This document shows positions 8,296-16,261 of a stretch of 64,000 nucleotides of DNA, piece by piece. The DNA is from Candidatus Bathyarchaeota archaeon (GTDB taxonomy: Archaea > Thermoproteota > Bathyarchaeia > Bathyarchaeales > Bathycorpusculaceae). The translations under genes and the position numbers were made by a program. The notes beneath the pieces are model-generated. The model did no database searches. It was not told the origin of the DNA and was given only the letters and a program-made list of their open reading frames with translations. The stretch covers positions 1 to 64,000 of the forward strand of contig JAGTQX010000010.1 in assembly GCA_018396675.1 (NCBI GenBank), given 5' to 3'. The stretch's first letter is position 1. Every line of letters begins with the position of its first letter.

Positions 8296-8817
8296 ATGGT
8301 AACGAATAAAGAGAGCATAACAGAGTTAATTCAAACTAAAGTGCGCATTCGCCGGGCAAAGGAAGAAGATCTGCAAGAAGTTGTTAGATTAGCTATGGAG
8401 CTTGGCAGAGATGAAAGTGTCAGAGACTCTATGATATCGGCTTCTCCAAGCGGGTTTCAAAATCCAGAGTGGATTCTAAAGAATATCAAAGGAGGAAATG
8501 CTGCAGTTTTCGTGGCAGAATTGGATGGAAGGATTGTGGGTTATTCTTTGGGTTGGATAAGCCAGCCTTGGGCTTACAAGGGTAAACGCGGTTACATTTG
8601 CGATTGTTTTGTTGAAAAATCCTACAGAGGTAAGGGTATTGGAAGAATGCTTGTCAACCAAATCCTTGAATGGTTTATCAGCAACGGCGTGGAATGCGTT
8701 GAGGCCGATGTTTACTCTGACAACATACGGTCACTAAAGCTGTTTAAATCACTGGGTTTTAAAGAAATATTCAAAAGACTACGCTTTATGGTAAAAGACC
8801 GCGAGAATCAGCTTTAA
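8296..8817 (+). CDS. GNAT-family N-acetyltransferase
   Basis: A 173-residue single-domain GNAT protein. The acetyl-CoA loop is CFVEKSYRGKGIGRMLVNQIL, followed by ADVYSDNIRSLKLFKSLGFKEI, the typical motif B end. The substrate cannot be read from sequence. It lies 25 bases after bpsA on the same strand and before a carbamoyltransferase, so a polyamine or amine substrate is conceivable, but RimI-like protein acetylation is equally possible. ATG 8296 has aagggg upstream. Confidence 0.88.
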   Translation: MVTNKESITELIQTKVRIRRAKEEDLQEVVRLAMELGRDESVRDSMISASPSGFQNPEWILKNIKGGNAAVFVAELDGRIVGYSLGWISQPWAYKGKRGYICDCFVEKSYRGKGIGRMLVNQILEWFISNGVECVEADVYSDNIRSLKLFKSLGFKEIFKRLRFMVKDRENQL

Positions 8818-8836
8818 AATTATGCTTTTCATAAAA

Positions 8837-8844
8837 CTTATAAT
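8837..8844 (+). promoter_or_regulatory. TATA-like box for the carbamoyltransferase gene
   Basis: The motif cttataat lies about 30 bases before the GTG at 8868. That spacing would place transcription start at or near the start codon, suggesting a leaderless mRNA separate from the speH-bpsA transcript. Confidence 0.4.
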
Positions 8845-8867
8845 GGTTGAGGCTCTCAAGCTAGAAC

Positions 8868-9791
8868 GTGGTTAAAATGCATTTAATCAACTTTAAAGAG
8901 TTATCCGGTAGCCAGCTTATGGAAATAGTTGATAAAGCCATTGACGTCAAGCGTAACCCGGAAAAGTATTGTAATGCCTTGGATGGAAAGTCTCTTGCAA
9001 TGATTTTTCAGAAAACCTCTACCAGAACCAGAGTTTCTTTTGAAGTTGCCATGACCCAGCTTGGTGGACATGCGCTTTACATTGATTGGAGAACTACGAA
9101 CTTCACGATTGCAGATGTTTATGACGAAACGCAATACTTGTCACGTAATGTTGACTGTATAATGGCTAGGCTTCTGCGAAATGCGGATTTGCAGGTTATG
9201 GTTAGGGCTTCCCGCGTTCCAGTAATTAATGGATGCGATGAAAAATATCATCCCAGCCAAGCCATAGGAGACTTGATGACAATGAAGGAAAAGAGAGGAA
9301 AACTAAAGGGCTTAAAGCTTGTCTACATAGGCGTTCACAACAACATCTGCAACTCGCTGATTGAAGGGTGCACAAAAACTGGAGTGAAAATTATCACAGT
9401 GACGCCAATTTTTCATGAACCATGCAGAGATGACGAGCTTTTGGAAAACGCAAGGAAAACTGGGCTTTGGGAAACAACTTTAGATGTCAAGGAAGCGGTG
9501 AAAGACGCGGACTTCGTTTACACGGACACTTGGGTTGACATGGAATTTTTCACAGACCCAAAGTTTGCCGCCGAAAAAGAAAAGCGTGTTAAACTGATGA
9601 TGCCCTACCAAATAAATAAGGAGCTGCTGAAAGGAAGCAACGCTTACATAATGCATGACATGCCAATCCACAGAGGATACGAAATAGCTGAGGATGTCAT
9701 CGAGGATCCAAACTCGGTTATTTATGAGCAAAGCGAGAATAGGCTGTATTCTGCAAAAGCAATACTGTTGAAACTGTTGGGAAAATGCTAA
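8868..9791 (+). CDS. Ornithine-carbamoyltransferase-family protein with altered substrate motifs
   Basis: A 307-residue transcarbamoylase. The carbamoyl-phosphate site is intact (STRTR, HPSQAIGDLM). The amino-substrate side is not that of standard ArgF: the usual SMG loop reads VDMEFF in YTDTWVDMEFF, and the HCLP motif reads HDMPIHRG with Asp in place of Cys. The C-terminus (QSENRLYSAKAILLKLL) is family-typical. It could still be the ArgF of this organism, but an amine other than ornithine is plausible given speH, bpsA and a GNAT just upstream. GTG 8868 is kept because a TATA-like box fits leaderless initiation; ATG 8877 is the alternative. Confidence 0.82.
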   Translation: MVKMHLINFKELSGSQLMEIVDKAIDVKRNPEKYCNALDGKSLAMIFQKTSTRTRVSFEVAMTQLGGHALYIDWRTTNFTIADVYDETQYLSRNVDCIMARLLRNADLQVMVRASRVPVINGCDEKYHPSQAIGDLMTMKEKRGKLKGLKLVYIGVHNNICNSLIEGCTKTGVKIITVTPIFHEPCRDDELLENARKTGLWETTLDVKEAVKDADFVYTDTWVDMEFFTDPKFAAEKEKRVKLMMPYQINKELLKGSNAYIMHDMPIHRGYEIAEDVIEDPNSVIYEQSENRLYSAKAILLKLLGKC

Positions 9792-9846
9792 AATGCAAAA
9801 ACAAGTTTAAGGAATTTATGGAAAAAGAAAGCTGATCTCATCCTGG

Positions 9847-10752
9847 CTATTTTAGAATCATTTGTACGAATTTTTCTGGGTTGAACTCCTCTAGGTCATC
9901 GTATTTTTGTCCAGTTCCTATGAATAGTATGGGCTTTTTTGTTACGTAGGTTACGCTTAGGGCTGAGCCGCCTTTAATGTCCGCATCCACCTTAGTCAAT
10001 ATTGTTGCGTCTACTCCAACGCTTTTGTGGAATTCCTCAGCTTGCATTACTGCGTCGTTTCCGGTGAGCGAATCCACCGTCAATATTGTTAAGTCTGGGT
10101 TTATGACGCGCTTAATCTTTGCAAGCTCGTTCATCAAGTTCTTGTTTGTCTGCATTCTACCGGCTGTATCGATTAAAACGACGTTTATCCCATGAGCTTT
10201 CGCATGGTTTATTGTGTCATAGGCTACGGCGGCGGGGTCAGAGCCATACTTGTGTTTTATCATGCGTATACTTAAGCGTTTTGCATGCTCCTCTAACTGT
10301 TCTATTGAGCCCGCGCGGTAGGTGTCGCTACAGGCAAGAACAACCGAATAGCCTTTATTACTGAGGAAGCGCGCTACTTTCGCTATGGTTGTGGTTTTTC
10401 CTGTGCCGTTTATTCCGACAAAAACTATGACAAAAGGTTCGCCTTTTTTGCGTTTTTCTTCAACAGCCTCTAATAGGTTTATTCTGTTGTTTGTGCGCAT
10501 AATCTCTAATAGCACTTCTCTGAGTTTTTCCTCCACAATTTTTCTGCGGTCTTCAAGCCTTTTAACCTGAAGCCCATCTAACAGTTTTCCCATTTCATCA
10601 CATATCTTTTCAGACACGGGAAAGGCGACATCGTTTTCTACGAGGCTTATTTTGAACTCTGAAAGCACTGGGCGGAGGTTTTCAGCCTTAAGCTCTGTTG
10701 TTGTAACCTTGTTTACAAGCCCTTTGAGGCCTGACTTCAGCCTCTCAAACAT
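9847..10752 (-). CDS. ftsY: Signal recognition particle receptor FtsY
   Basis: A 301-residue SRP-family GTPase that docks ribosome-SRP complexes at the membrane. An N domain (LKSGLKGLVNKV...) precedes the G domain with GINGTGKTTT (P-loop), DTYRAGSIEQL (insertion box), DTAGR, TKVDAD and the closing FIGTGQKYDDLEEFNPEKF. There is no acidic A domain, which is normal for short archaeal FtsY. Its ATG overlaps the pfdA stop by 8 bases, the classic archaeal order. Confidence 0.96.
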   Translation of the reverse strand: MFERLKSGLKGLVNKVTTTELKAENLRPVLSEFKISLVENDVAFPVSEKICDEMGKLLDGLQVKRLEDRRKIVEEKLREVLLEIMRTNNRINLLEAVEEKRKKGEPFVIVFVGINGTGKTTTIAKVARFLSNKGYSVVLACSDTYRAGSIEQLEEHAKRLSIRMIKHKYGSDPAAVAYDTINHAKAHGINVVLIDTAGRMQTNKNLMNELAKIKRVINPDLTILTVDSLTGNDAVMQAEEFHKSVGVDATILTKVDADIKGGSALSVTYVTKKPILFIGTGQKYDDLEEFNPEKFVQMILK

Positions 10753-11194
10753 TTCTTGGCGTTGTCTCCTCTCTGAATTTGGCTAGCAGGTTGTCAAATT
10801 TTTCTTTTCCTTCGCTCATTCTTTCTGCAATTTGGGCGAGTTGCTGCTGAAGGGACATCCTCGTCTTCTCCAAGCTTTCTAGTCGGTTTTTGATGAGTTC
10901 TTTTGCTTCTTGCAGTGTTTTTTCAACGGATATTCCAGCGCCCATTCCAACGATGATTTTGTCTGGGCTTTCAAGTTTCGCTTTTATGTAGGAGCCCCCT
11001 CCTATGGGAACTAGGAGCTCCGAGTTTTCCTTTTCCTTTTCTAATCCTTCCAGCGTCATACTTGCGTAGGTTAGGTCAGTTATGGCGGCGTTTACCATAT
11101 TTATCCTAGCTTGTATCGCTTCGGCAGTCTGCTCAAGAAAACGTAATTCAACGCTTAATCTACGTAGTTCCTCTTCTTCACTTTTGCTTGCCAA
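10745..11194 (-). CDS. pfdA: Prefoldin alpha subunit
   Basis: A coiled-coil chaperone subunit that with prefoldin beta forms the hexameric holdase delivering unfolded proteins to the thermosome. Heptad-rich N- and C-terminal helices flank a beta-hairpin region containing LLVPIGGGSYIKAKL and VGMGAGISVEKTL, as in the family. I prefer TTG 11194 over the tracked 11215 because GGAGAAGGAGA lies immediately upstream and the protein then begins MASKSEEEEL. It overlaps the L18a gene by 17 bases. Confidence 0.92.
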   Translation of the reverse strand: MASKSEEEELRRLSVELRFLEQTAEAIQARINMVNAAITDLTYASMTLEGLEKEKENSELLVPIGGGSYIKAKLESPDKIIVGMGAGISVEKTLQEAKELIKNRLESLEKTRMSLQQQLAQIAERMSEGKEKFDNLLAKFREETTPRNV

Positions 11195-11435
11195 GTTCTC
11201 CTTCTCCAGCAGCAAGTTTTTTCAGTAATAGGCTTTTTATTTCTTCTGGTGGGATTTCTTTAACACTTGCTATTTTTATGTGGAAGCGTTTAACGCGGTG
11301 TTTGCTGCCGAGTTCGCAGTAGACTTTTTCCACGGCGTGTTCTGGTTTGACAGTCATCACTTCCTTTTTGAAGGGTGTTTTCAGGTTTGGTTTTCGAATT
11401 TCGCCTGTGACTCTAAAAACTTTCACTTTGTTCAT
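11178..11435 (-). CDS. rplX: 50S ribosomal protein L18Ae (LX)
   Basis: An 85-residue archaeal large-subunit protein. The sequence KVFRVTGEIRKPNLKTPFKKEV followed by AVEKVYCELGSKHRVKRFHIKI is characteristic of the LX/L18ae domain. It lies between aIF6 and prefoldin alpha, the conserved archaeal order, and overlaps both (23 bases with eif6), implying tight translational coupling. Confidence 0.94.
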   Translation of the reverse strand: MNKVKVFRVTGEIRKPNLKTPFKKEVMTVKPEHAVEKVYCELGSKHRVKRFHIKIASVKEIPPEEIKSLLLKKLAAGEGELGKQK

Positions 11436-12108
11436 CTTCCTTTACAACATCCAATGCATTCCCAATTATAAACATCTCGGGTCCGGTTGTCAAGGAACCA
11501 GCTATGGCAGCATAACTGTTGCTGATCAATCCCGTTTTAACATATGGTATTCCACAGTTAACAGTGCCGACGTCAACTGGAACCTTCAGCACATCCTCCA
11601 AAAGCTTCTTTTCCTCCTCCTTAAGTAGCGGATGGGCTAAAACTCCCTTGTTTGTAGCTACGGCTAACGAACCAACGTAAGGTAAGCCGGCAACTTCACC
11701 AGTCACTACTTCAACTCCTAAAGTGTCAGAAATTAGCCTTATTTCCCAATCTTTTAATCGTGGGTCAACGACTGCTCCACGGTCGTTTGCTAAAATCATG
11801 TTTCCGAAGGCTGTTTTCTTAGTTTCCATGACTGTTATGTTTCCGTCGAATACGCTTTTTATGGCTTCAAGTTCCTCTTCGTTAACAAAATGCGGAAGCA
11901 CAATACCGTTTGAGTTTGCGCATGCGAGGGCGCCGATCAAAACTGAGCCGCCAATCATTGTGTGTATTAGTTTAACTTTCATCCATTCAGCAAGTCTCTC
12001 AGCCTTTTTAATTGGTGTCAACTTTGGAATGATGATGATTTTATCTGTGGCAAGCGCGTAAACGCCTATACTTGCGCTGCCGAAAAGGCTGGAAAAGTAA
12101 ATGGCCAA
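11413..12108 (-). CDS. eif6: Translation initiation factor 6 (ribosome anti-association factor)
   Basis: A 231-residue pentein-fold protein that binds the large ribosomal subunit and prevents premature joining. The repeats are visible: SSLFGSASIGVYALATD at the start, GSVLIGALACANSNGIVLP, GNMILANDRGAVVDP, YVGSLAVATNKGVLAHP and CGIPYVKTGLISNSYAAIAG. Length matches aIF6. It lies 3 bases after the L31e stop and overlaps L18a. Confidence 0.96.
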   Translation of the reverse strand: MAIYFSSLFGSASIGVYALATDKIIIIPKLTPIKKAERLAEWMKVKLIHTMIGGSVLIGALACANSNGIVLPHFVNEEELEAIKSVFDGNITVMETKKTAFGNMILANDRGAVVDPRLKDWEIRLISDTLGVEVVTGEVAGLPYVGSLAVATNKGVLAHPLLKEEEKKLLEDVLKVPVDVGTVNCGIPYVKTGLISNSYAAIAGSLTTGPEMFIIGNALDVVKEDEQSESF

Positions 12109-12111
12109 GGA

Positions 12112-12612
12112 TTAGTCTCCTTCAGCCAAATAAACTGTAACATTTCCTTCCTTGTCTTTTGCGGCTCTTATTCGAATTTTTCGCGGGGGCTTCTCTATGC
12201 CTCTGCTCCAAATTTTTTCGTTTACTTCATTGCTGATGATGAGCCGCTTAGGTTCCTCCCCCTCTTCTTTACGCGCGCCTAACTTCATATGCCTCGTTAT
12301 AAAACTTCTGATTATCCGCATCGCTCTTGGCGCTCTTTTATTCGGCGGCATTATCCATGCCCTGTTAAGGGGGATTGTGTAGATCCTTTCTTCAACAATT
12401 TCCTCTTCGCTAACCTTTTCTTCTCGTATTGGTGGTTTAACTTCCTCTTCGATGGCCTCCGGCACTTCTTCCTCTTTCGCCTCAATTTCGTCCGTCGTCC
12501 CCTCTTCTCCCACCACGGCTTTCTCAATTTCTGGTTCTTTTTCTGCGATGGCTTCAACTAATTCTTCCTGTTCTTCCTCGGTTCTTGGCGATTCTTTTTT
12601 GGCATCCTCCAT
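12112..12612 (-). CDS. rpl31e: 50S ribosomal protein L31e with a long acidic N-terminal extension
   Basis: The last ~90 residues (EERIYTIPLNRAWIMPPNKRAPRAMRII...) are a complete L31e domain that lies near the polypeptide exit. The first ~75 residues are a Glu/Lys-rich, low-complexity tail (many EEE and EAIEE runs), absent from typical 85-95 residue archaeal L31e. No alternative start with a better RBS was found directly before the L31e core; an internal GTG exists but lacks support. The gene lies in the rpl39e-rpl31e-eif6 order. Confidence 0.92.
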   Translation of the reverse strand: MEDAKKESPRTEEEQEELVEAIAEKEPEIEKAVVGEEGTTDEIEAKEEEVPEAIEEEVKPPIREEKVSEEEIVEERIYTIPLNRAWIMPPNKRAPRAMRIIRSFITRHMKLGARKEEGEEPKRLIISNEVNEKIWSRGIEKPPRKIRIRAAKDKEGNVTVYLAEGD

Positions 12613-12624
12613 TTGACAGCCCTC

Positions 12625-12780
12625 CTATGCCTTTATTTTTCTTGTTCGCCATTGTCTTCTTTTTGGGTGTGTTCTAAATTTTCCGGCCGTTTTCGCGATA
12701 ACCCATGATGGAACGGCTCGCTTTTGCTTTCCCGCTTTTGCTAGTCTAAGTTTTTTTGCCGTTGGTTTATTTCGCGCCAT
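12625..12780 (-). CDS. rpl39e: 50S ribosomal protein L39e (too short for the ORF track)
   Basis: A 51-residue, very basic protein from ATG 12780 to TAG 12625. It begins [20 protein letters not shown] and contains [20 protein letters not shown] with the QWRTRKIK end typical of L39e, which lines the ribosomal exit tunnel. Only two bases separate it from the PDCD5-like stop, and it is followed by L31e, the universal archaeal pairing. Confidence 0.95.
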   Translation of the reverse strand: MARNKPTAKKLRLAKAGKQKRAVPSWVIAKTAGKFRTHPKRRQWRTRKIKA

Positions 12781-12782
12781 AT

Positions 12783-13112
12783 TCATATCCTTCTTATTTT
12801 TGTTTCACGTCTCCTTGCTTGCAGATGTACAAGTATTTGCTTTAGCTGTTCATCTGTTAAGGGCATCGGCAATTTTCCTTGCTGCGCCAGTTGGATTAAC
12901 TGTAATTCAAGTTGAGATGTGAATTCTGGCTTGACCATCTTCAAGTTTGTCAGCCTTTGCCTTGCTTCTGGAGTTAATATGCTTCTAAGTATGGCTTGTT
13001 TCTCAAGTTCCAGTTGTTGCTGCATTTGTACTCTTTTTTCTTCTTCAGCCATTTGGCGTTGTAATTCTAAAAGTTTTCTTTTGCGGAGTTCTTCGAGTTC
13101 TTCGTCTGACAT
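12783..13112 (-). CDS. PDCD5-like DNA-binding protein
   Basis: A 109-residue helical protein of the PDCD5/TFAR19 family. The charged N-terminal helix ([20 protein letters not shown]) leads into the conserved core [21 protein letters not shown] and the C-terminal [18 protein letters not shown]-like basic tail. The family is found beside S19e and L39e in many archaea; nucleic-acid binding is reported for archaeal members, function otherwise open. It sits one base after the S19e stop. Confidence 0.93.
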   Translation of the reverse strand: MSDEELEELRKRKLLELQRQMAEEEKRVQMQQQLELEKQAILRSILTPEARQRLTNLKMVKPEFTSQLELQLIQLAQQGKLPMPLTDEQLKQILVHLQARRRETKIRRI

Positions 13113-13113
13113 T

Positions 13114-13584
13114 TCAGTCGCCTTTTATTATGTATTTCTCTAATTCTGGAATCTCTTTAACAAGTTCTCTGCTGAGCCCCTCGGCTATTTCCTGTAGGAG
13201 TTTTCTTCCTTCAGCTGTTACTTTTCTTCCGCGTGCTGGAAGCTTTTCAATTAATCCTGCAGTCTCAAGCTGTTGTAGAGCTTTTCTTATTATTGCTCCG
13301 CCAGCCTTTACGGCGTGTTCCGGTCTCACACCGAAGTCCTTTCTTCCACCATATTCAGCTCTTAACCTTTCTAACCCTATTGGTCCGTGAACGTAGATTT
13401 TCCTTAATAGCGAGGCGCATCGGATATACCACCAGTCCGGGTTTTGGGGCGGTTTTTGAACATGAGCGCCTGTTTTAACGAAGATTGACCATGATGGCGG
13501 TTTTATCTCGTCCACATTTTCTTTTAGATGCTGGGCTAATTTTTCTATTAATTTAGATGCTGGTACGTTGTAAACGGTTGTCAA
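13114..13584 (-). CDS. rps19e: 30S ribosomal protein S19e
   Basis: A 156-residue small-subunit protein. Family features are [20 protein letters not shown], the [20 protein letters not shown] block, [19 protein letters not shown] and [15 protein letters not shown], forming the winged-helix-like S19e fold. It is the first gene of the S19e-PDCD5-L39e-L31e-aIF6-L18a-pfdA-ftsY minus-strand run. The 272 bases upstream carry no gene that I can recognise. Confidence 0.95.
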   Translation of the reverse strand: MTTVYNVPASKLIEKLAQHLKENVDEIKPPSWSIFVKTGAHVQKPPQNPDWWYIRCASLLRKIYVHGPIGLERLRAEYGGRKDFGVRPEHAVKAGGAIIRKALQQLETAGLIEKLPARGRKVTAEGRKLLQEIAEGLSRELVKEIPELEKYIIKGD

Positions 13585-13856
13585 TTTTCTTATCCTCTTG
13601 TTCCTTCAGTAAGCGTGTTAAGTATGAAATTTAAAAGTTGTGGTAAAAGTTTTTGGATTTAGAAATAGGCGCCGATTATGAGAAAAATGACGAGGAAAAG
13701 GCGACATTTTTGTCCTACTACAAATAGACTATGCCTCTAAGCGCTTATGGCTCCATATCTTACAATCCTATGCAATGAAGCTCCAGCCTAAGATCTATAA
13801 ACTACGAGGAAAACATACAATGTCCGGATTCAAATAAAAACCAAAAACTTTTTTCT

Positions 13857-14156
13857 TTATTTTGGCGGTTTAAAGCGTTTTTCCCGGCGTTTGTAAAGGA
13901 CAAGCGTGTGTCCTCTAACCTCTACAATGGTTGCTCCAGTTTTGTCAGCAATCACCGAGGCAATCTCGCATGCCTTTTTTCCTTCAAGTGCGCTCTTCAA
14001 GATTTTTACTTTAACCATTTCTCTCTGCTCCAGTTGTTTTCCAATTTCCTCCAACAAATTTTGCGAAGCCCCGCCCTTTCCAACCCATATTGTGGGCTTT
14101 TCACCACTAATTTCCCTCTTGATGCGGCGCTTTATACCCGCAGTAAGTTTACTCAT
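13857..14156 (-). CDS. CRM/YhbY-domain RNA-binding protein
   Basis: A 99-residue protein made of one CRM domain: KRRIKREISGEKPTIWVGKGG with the signature GKGG loop, then KVKILKSALEGKKACEIA and GATIVEVRGHTLVLYKR. The YhbY family binds pre-ribosomal RNA and assists large-subunit assembly. It overlaps the Rpp21 stop by 4 bases, a frequent archaeal pairing. Confidence 0.93.
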   Translation of the reverse strand: MSKLTAGIKRRIKREISGEKPTIWVGKGGASQNLLEEIGKQLEQREMVKVKILKSALEGKKACEIASVIADKTGATIVEVRGHTLVLYKRREKRFKPPK

Positions 14157-14476
14157 TCCCTAACCTTCTCCTTAACACTCTTTAATGGTATCCGCATATG
14201 TTTTCCACAGTTAAAGCATGTAACTACGACATGCGGCTCCCTTTTCTGCTTTATCCGTACACGACAATTCACACCTGGCAAAATAAAGCTTTTACAATAC
14301 CTACAAACCTGCCGCCTATACTCCTTCGGCAAGCGAACCCTCGCAGCCATCGCTACCCTTCGGGCTATGTCAACATAACGCTGAGCCAAAACAGGATTTT
14401 CCAAATAAGTTTCCCTGGCTAAATTGAAAAGTGTTTGAATACGACTTAAAGCTAATCGCTTAGTATCACTATCCAT
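14153..14476 (-). CDS. rnp4: Ribonuclease P protein component 4 (Rpp21)
   Basis: A 107-residue zinc-ribbon subunit of archaeal RNase P, which removes tRNA 5' leaders. Two N-terminal helices (RIQTLFNLARETYLENP, AQRYVDIARRVAMAARVRLP) precede the zinc site CRYCKSFILPGVNC and CFNCGK. The RNase P RNA itself is encoded about 13.4 kb away in this window. Confidence 0.94.
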   Translation of the reverse strand: MDSDTKRLALSRIQTLFNLARETYLENPVLAQRYVDIARRVAMAARVRLPKEYRRQVCRYCKSFILPGVNCRVRIKQKREPHVVVTCFNCGKHMRIPLKSVKEKVRE

Positions 14477-14523
14477 GCGTTTGTCCGCCGAACCTATATA
14501 TTATTCAACCATGTTAATAAAAG

Positions 14524-14548
14524 TGCGACCGCCGGGATTTGAGCCTCA
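14524..14548 (-). pseudogene. tRNA 3'-end relic (acceptor 3' strand, T-stem 3' strand and T-loop only)
   Basis: Read on the minus strand, ctcaaatcccggcggtcgca ends like a tRNA: T-loop, T-stem 3' side cccgg, a seven-base acceptor strand and a discriminator A, then a T-rich stretch. Upstream there is no matching 5' acceptor (gcgaccg), no D or anticodon arm and the T-stem 5' side does not pair. It is therefore a fragment, of the kind left by integration at tRNA 3' ends or by decay. Confidence 0.45.
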
Positions 14549-14610
14549 AAACCGTGGTGCCAAAAGCTTCACATTTTAAGCTTCCTTTTCTGAAAGATCC
14601 TGAGCATAGA

Positions 14611-15378
14611 TTATGTTTGAACTTGAAGTTTTCTGCTTAAGCCGATAATTTTTCGTTTTTCCAGCCAGGAATAGTATGCCTCGTCAATGTTGCATGTGTT
14701 AAGCACGAAATCCCTTATGAATTTGGCGTGTTCTCTAACGAGTTTTTCAGCCTCTTCCCTTGTTAATTTTCCCATTTCTAGGAGAATTTCGAAGGTTTCC
14801 ATGGGTTTGAGGCAGTAAAGCCTCTCAGCACATTTGACATTAGCTTTGTGTCCGAACCCTCTTATTCTTTGAGCCAGTTTCCACCCATTGATGCCTGCTA
14901 AACATACAGTTTTACCTTCAGCTTTGGAGGCTACCACCTCTGCCTCCCAATCGGTTGCTTCTGTTCTAAGAGACCACCTCAAGGTTTTAATCCACTCGTC
15001 AACATCCACTTTGTCGGTGATGTTTACTCTTAAGGTTAGGCTGGCTATTTTGGAAGCTACATCCGCCAACATGTGGTAGTGGTCTACATCCTTGTAGCAG
15101 AAGATTTTAACGTCTTTACGAAGTCTTTGCAAAACCTCTAATATAGGCTCATTTAGATAAAGCCATGAATTCACCGGTTCAGGAATAAAGCTTCCACATT
15201 TTATACGTTCAACCAAATCGTTTAATGATGCAAAGCCATAGGCATAGCTGCAAATAGAAGATTGAAGATTGTATGGATAATTTAGAAAAACTACATTATA
15301 ATTCCCATTAAGCATATTTGCAGCCTTCACAGCTGAACTTCTGAGACTTGGAACTATAAGTACGTCAACTTCAGCCAT
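14611..15378 (-). CDS. Conserved-looking cytosolic protein of unknown function
   Basis: 255 residues, no recognised family. It starts MAEVDVLIVPSLRSSAVKAANML, a hydrophobic strand followed by helix, suggestive of a Rossmann-like fold, and has a helical, charged C-terminal half (LLEMGKLTREEAEKLVREH). Six or more cysteines are scattered without a zinc pattern. There are no membrane helices. It lies alone between the tRNA relic and the remnant zone. The codon pattern looks coding throughout. Confidence 0.6.
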   Translation of the reverse strand: MAEVDVLIVPSLRSSAVKAANMLNGNYNVVFLNYPYNLQSSICSYAYGFASLNDLVERIKCGSFIPEPVNSWLYLNEPILEVLQRLRKDVKIFCYKDVDHYHMLADVASKIASLTLRVNITDKVDVDEWIKTLRWSLRTEATDWEAEVVASKAEGKTVCLAGINGWKLAQRIRGFGHKANVKCAERLYCLKPMETFEILLEMGKLTREEAEKLVREHAKFIRDFVLNTCNIDEAYYSWLEKRKIIGLSRKLQVQT

Positions 15379-15587
15379 ACAAATTTAATAATCGCTCAGC
15401 AACCAATAATAGATTTCGATTTCATGTGTGAAAACTAAAATTAAATTTGTCGCCTAAAGAGTCGACTCCTGCCAATAATATTACTTATCTTCGGTTTAAA
15501 GGTTCGCAGTGTACTATTGCGGCTGAATAATCTTTATTTTTAAATTGCCATTTCGAATTTAATTGAGAAATTGGGGATGGTGCTTAG

Positions 15588-15698
15588 GTGAAAAAGAGGC
15601 GGCGAAAGGCTTCAGATGTGCTGGACGAGATCGACCTTAAAATGATAAAGGAAGCCCTCAAACTGGACAAAAAGCGAAAGAGAGACTACATTGTTTAG
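15588..15698 (+). CDS. Possible 36-residue basic mini-protein
   Basis: GTG 15588 to TAG 15698 encodes MKKRRRKASDVLDEIDLKMI and a Lys/Arg-rich end (KLDKKRKRDYIV). A purine-rich ggggatgg lies upstream. It is helical and charged, with no family recognised. It is the only plausible coding unit between 15.4 and 15.8 kb; it could also be chance. Confidence 0.3.
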   Translation: MKKRRRKASDVLDEIDLKMIKEALKLDKKRKRDYIV

Positions 15699-15777
15699 CC
15701 TTAATCACTCTCAATTAGATAGCTTCTAAACTTTAAATTCTGTTTAAACCCTTTCCTCGGTTTTTCAGTAACGTGTC

Positions 15778-16060
15778 CTATGGTGATTCTCGCTTAAAGT
15801 GTTCCTTGGAAGCGATGTGCCAGAGTAACGGTTCACCAGCCTTTAAGCGAAACCAAGACTTTTCAGCTAGGCTTGGAAGCCTCTTCGCCGTCGCTCTAAA
15901 CAGCACTATCGCAATTATAGATGATAAGAATACGTGGAGCGCGTTGAATACGCCGTTGAGGGCTAATGCCCATAATAGGATGCCAATTGTGGAAGTTACA
16001 GTTATTCCCACGTTTTTAATGAATATTCTGAGAACTTCAGGAATTCAGGCGCAACAAATA
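15778..16060 (-). pseudogene. Frameshifted remnant of a small membrane protein
   Basis: The minus strand reads a hydrophobic protein in two frames. One frame gives AVVLLFVAPEFL; after a shift the second continues LRIFIKNVGITVTSTIGILL, then ALNGVFNALHVFLSSIIAIVLF and a basic tail. No start codon with an RBS serves the full product. The plus-strand ORF over the same bases (15773-16078) has no protein-like features. I read this as a decayed gene of unknown family. Confidence 0.4.
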
Positions 16061-16084
16061 GGAGGACAACAGCGTTAAGGAGTT

Positions 16085-16210
16085 ATGGACGTTGTCGTTG
16101 AGAGGAACGCCTTCGGCAGGCAGAGGGAACTCACCGGAGACACACGAATACACCAGTTGCTCATCAACAGGTTAAACACTTTCTGGCGCAAACTCGACGT
16201 AACCGCTTAA
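16085..16210 (+). CDS. Possible 41-residue protein or gene fragment
   Basis: ATG 16085 to TAA 16210, with AAGGAG two bases upstream. The product begins MDVVVERNAFGRQRELTGDT and is amphipathic-helical (INRLNTFWRKLDV). The composition is protein-like but no family is recognised. It lies between two degenerate genes, so it may itself be a relic. Confidence 0.3.
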   Translation: MDVVVERNAFGRQRELTGDTRIHQLLINRLNTFWRKLDVTA

Positions 16211-16261
16211 AGGGCTGTTCAATAACTTAAACAACTAGATTGAAGTATGAGCACTTGATAC

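Noticed and set aside
12289-12561. Overlapping plus and minus ORFs across the L31e acidic tail
   Set aside because: Glu/Lys-rich codons leave other frames open; only the L31e frame has a recognisable domain.
15773-16078. 101-residue plus-strand ORF
   Set aside because: The minus strand shows a membrane-protein-like pattern over the same bases; the plus product has no protein-like features.
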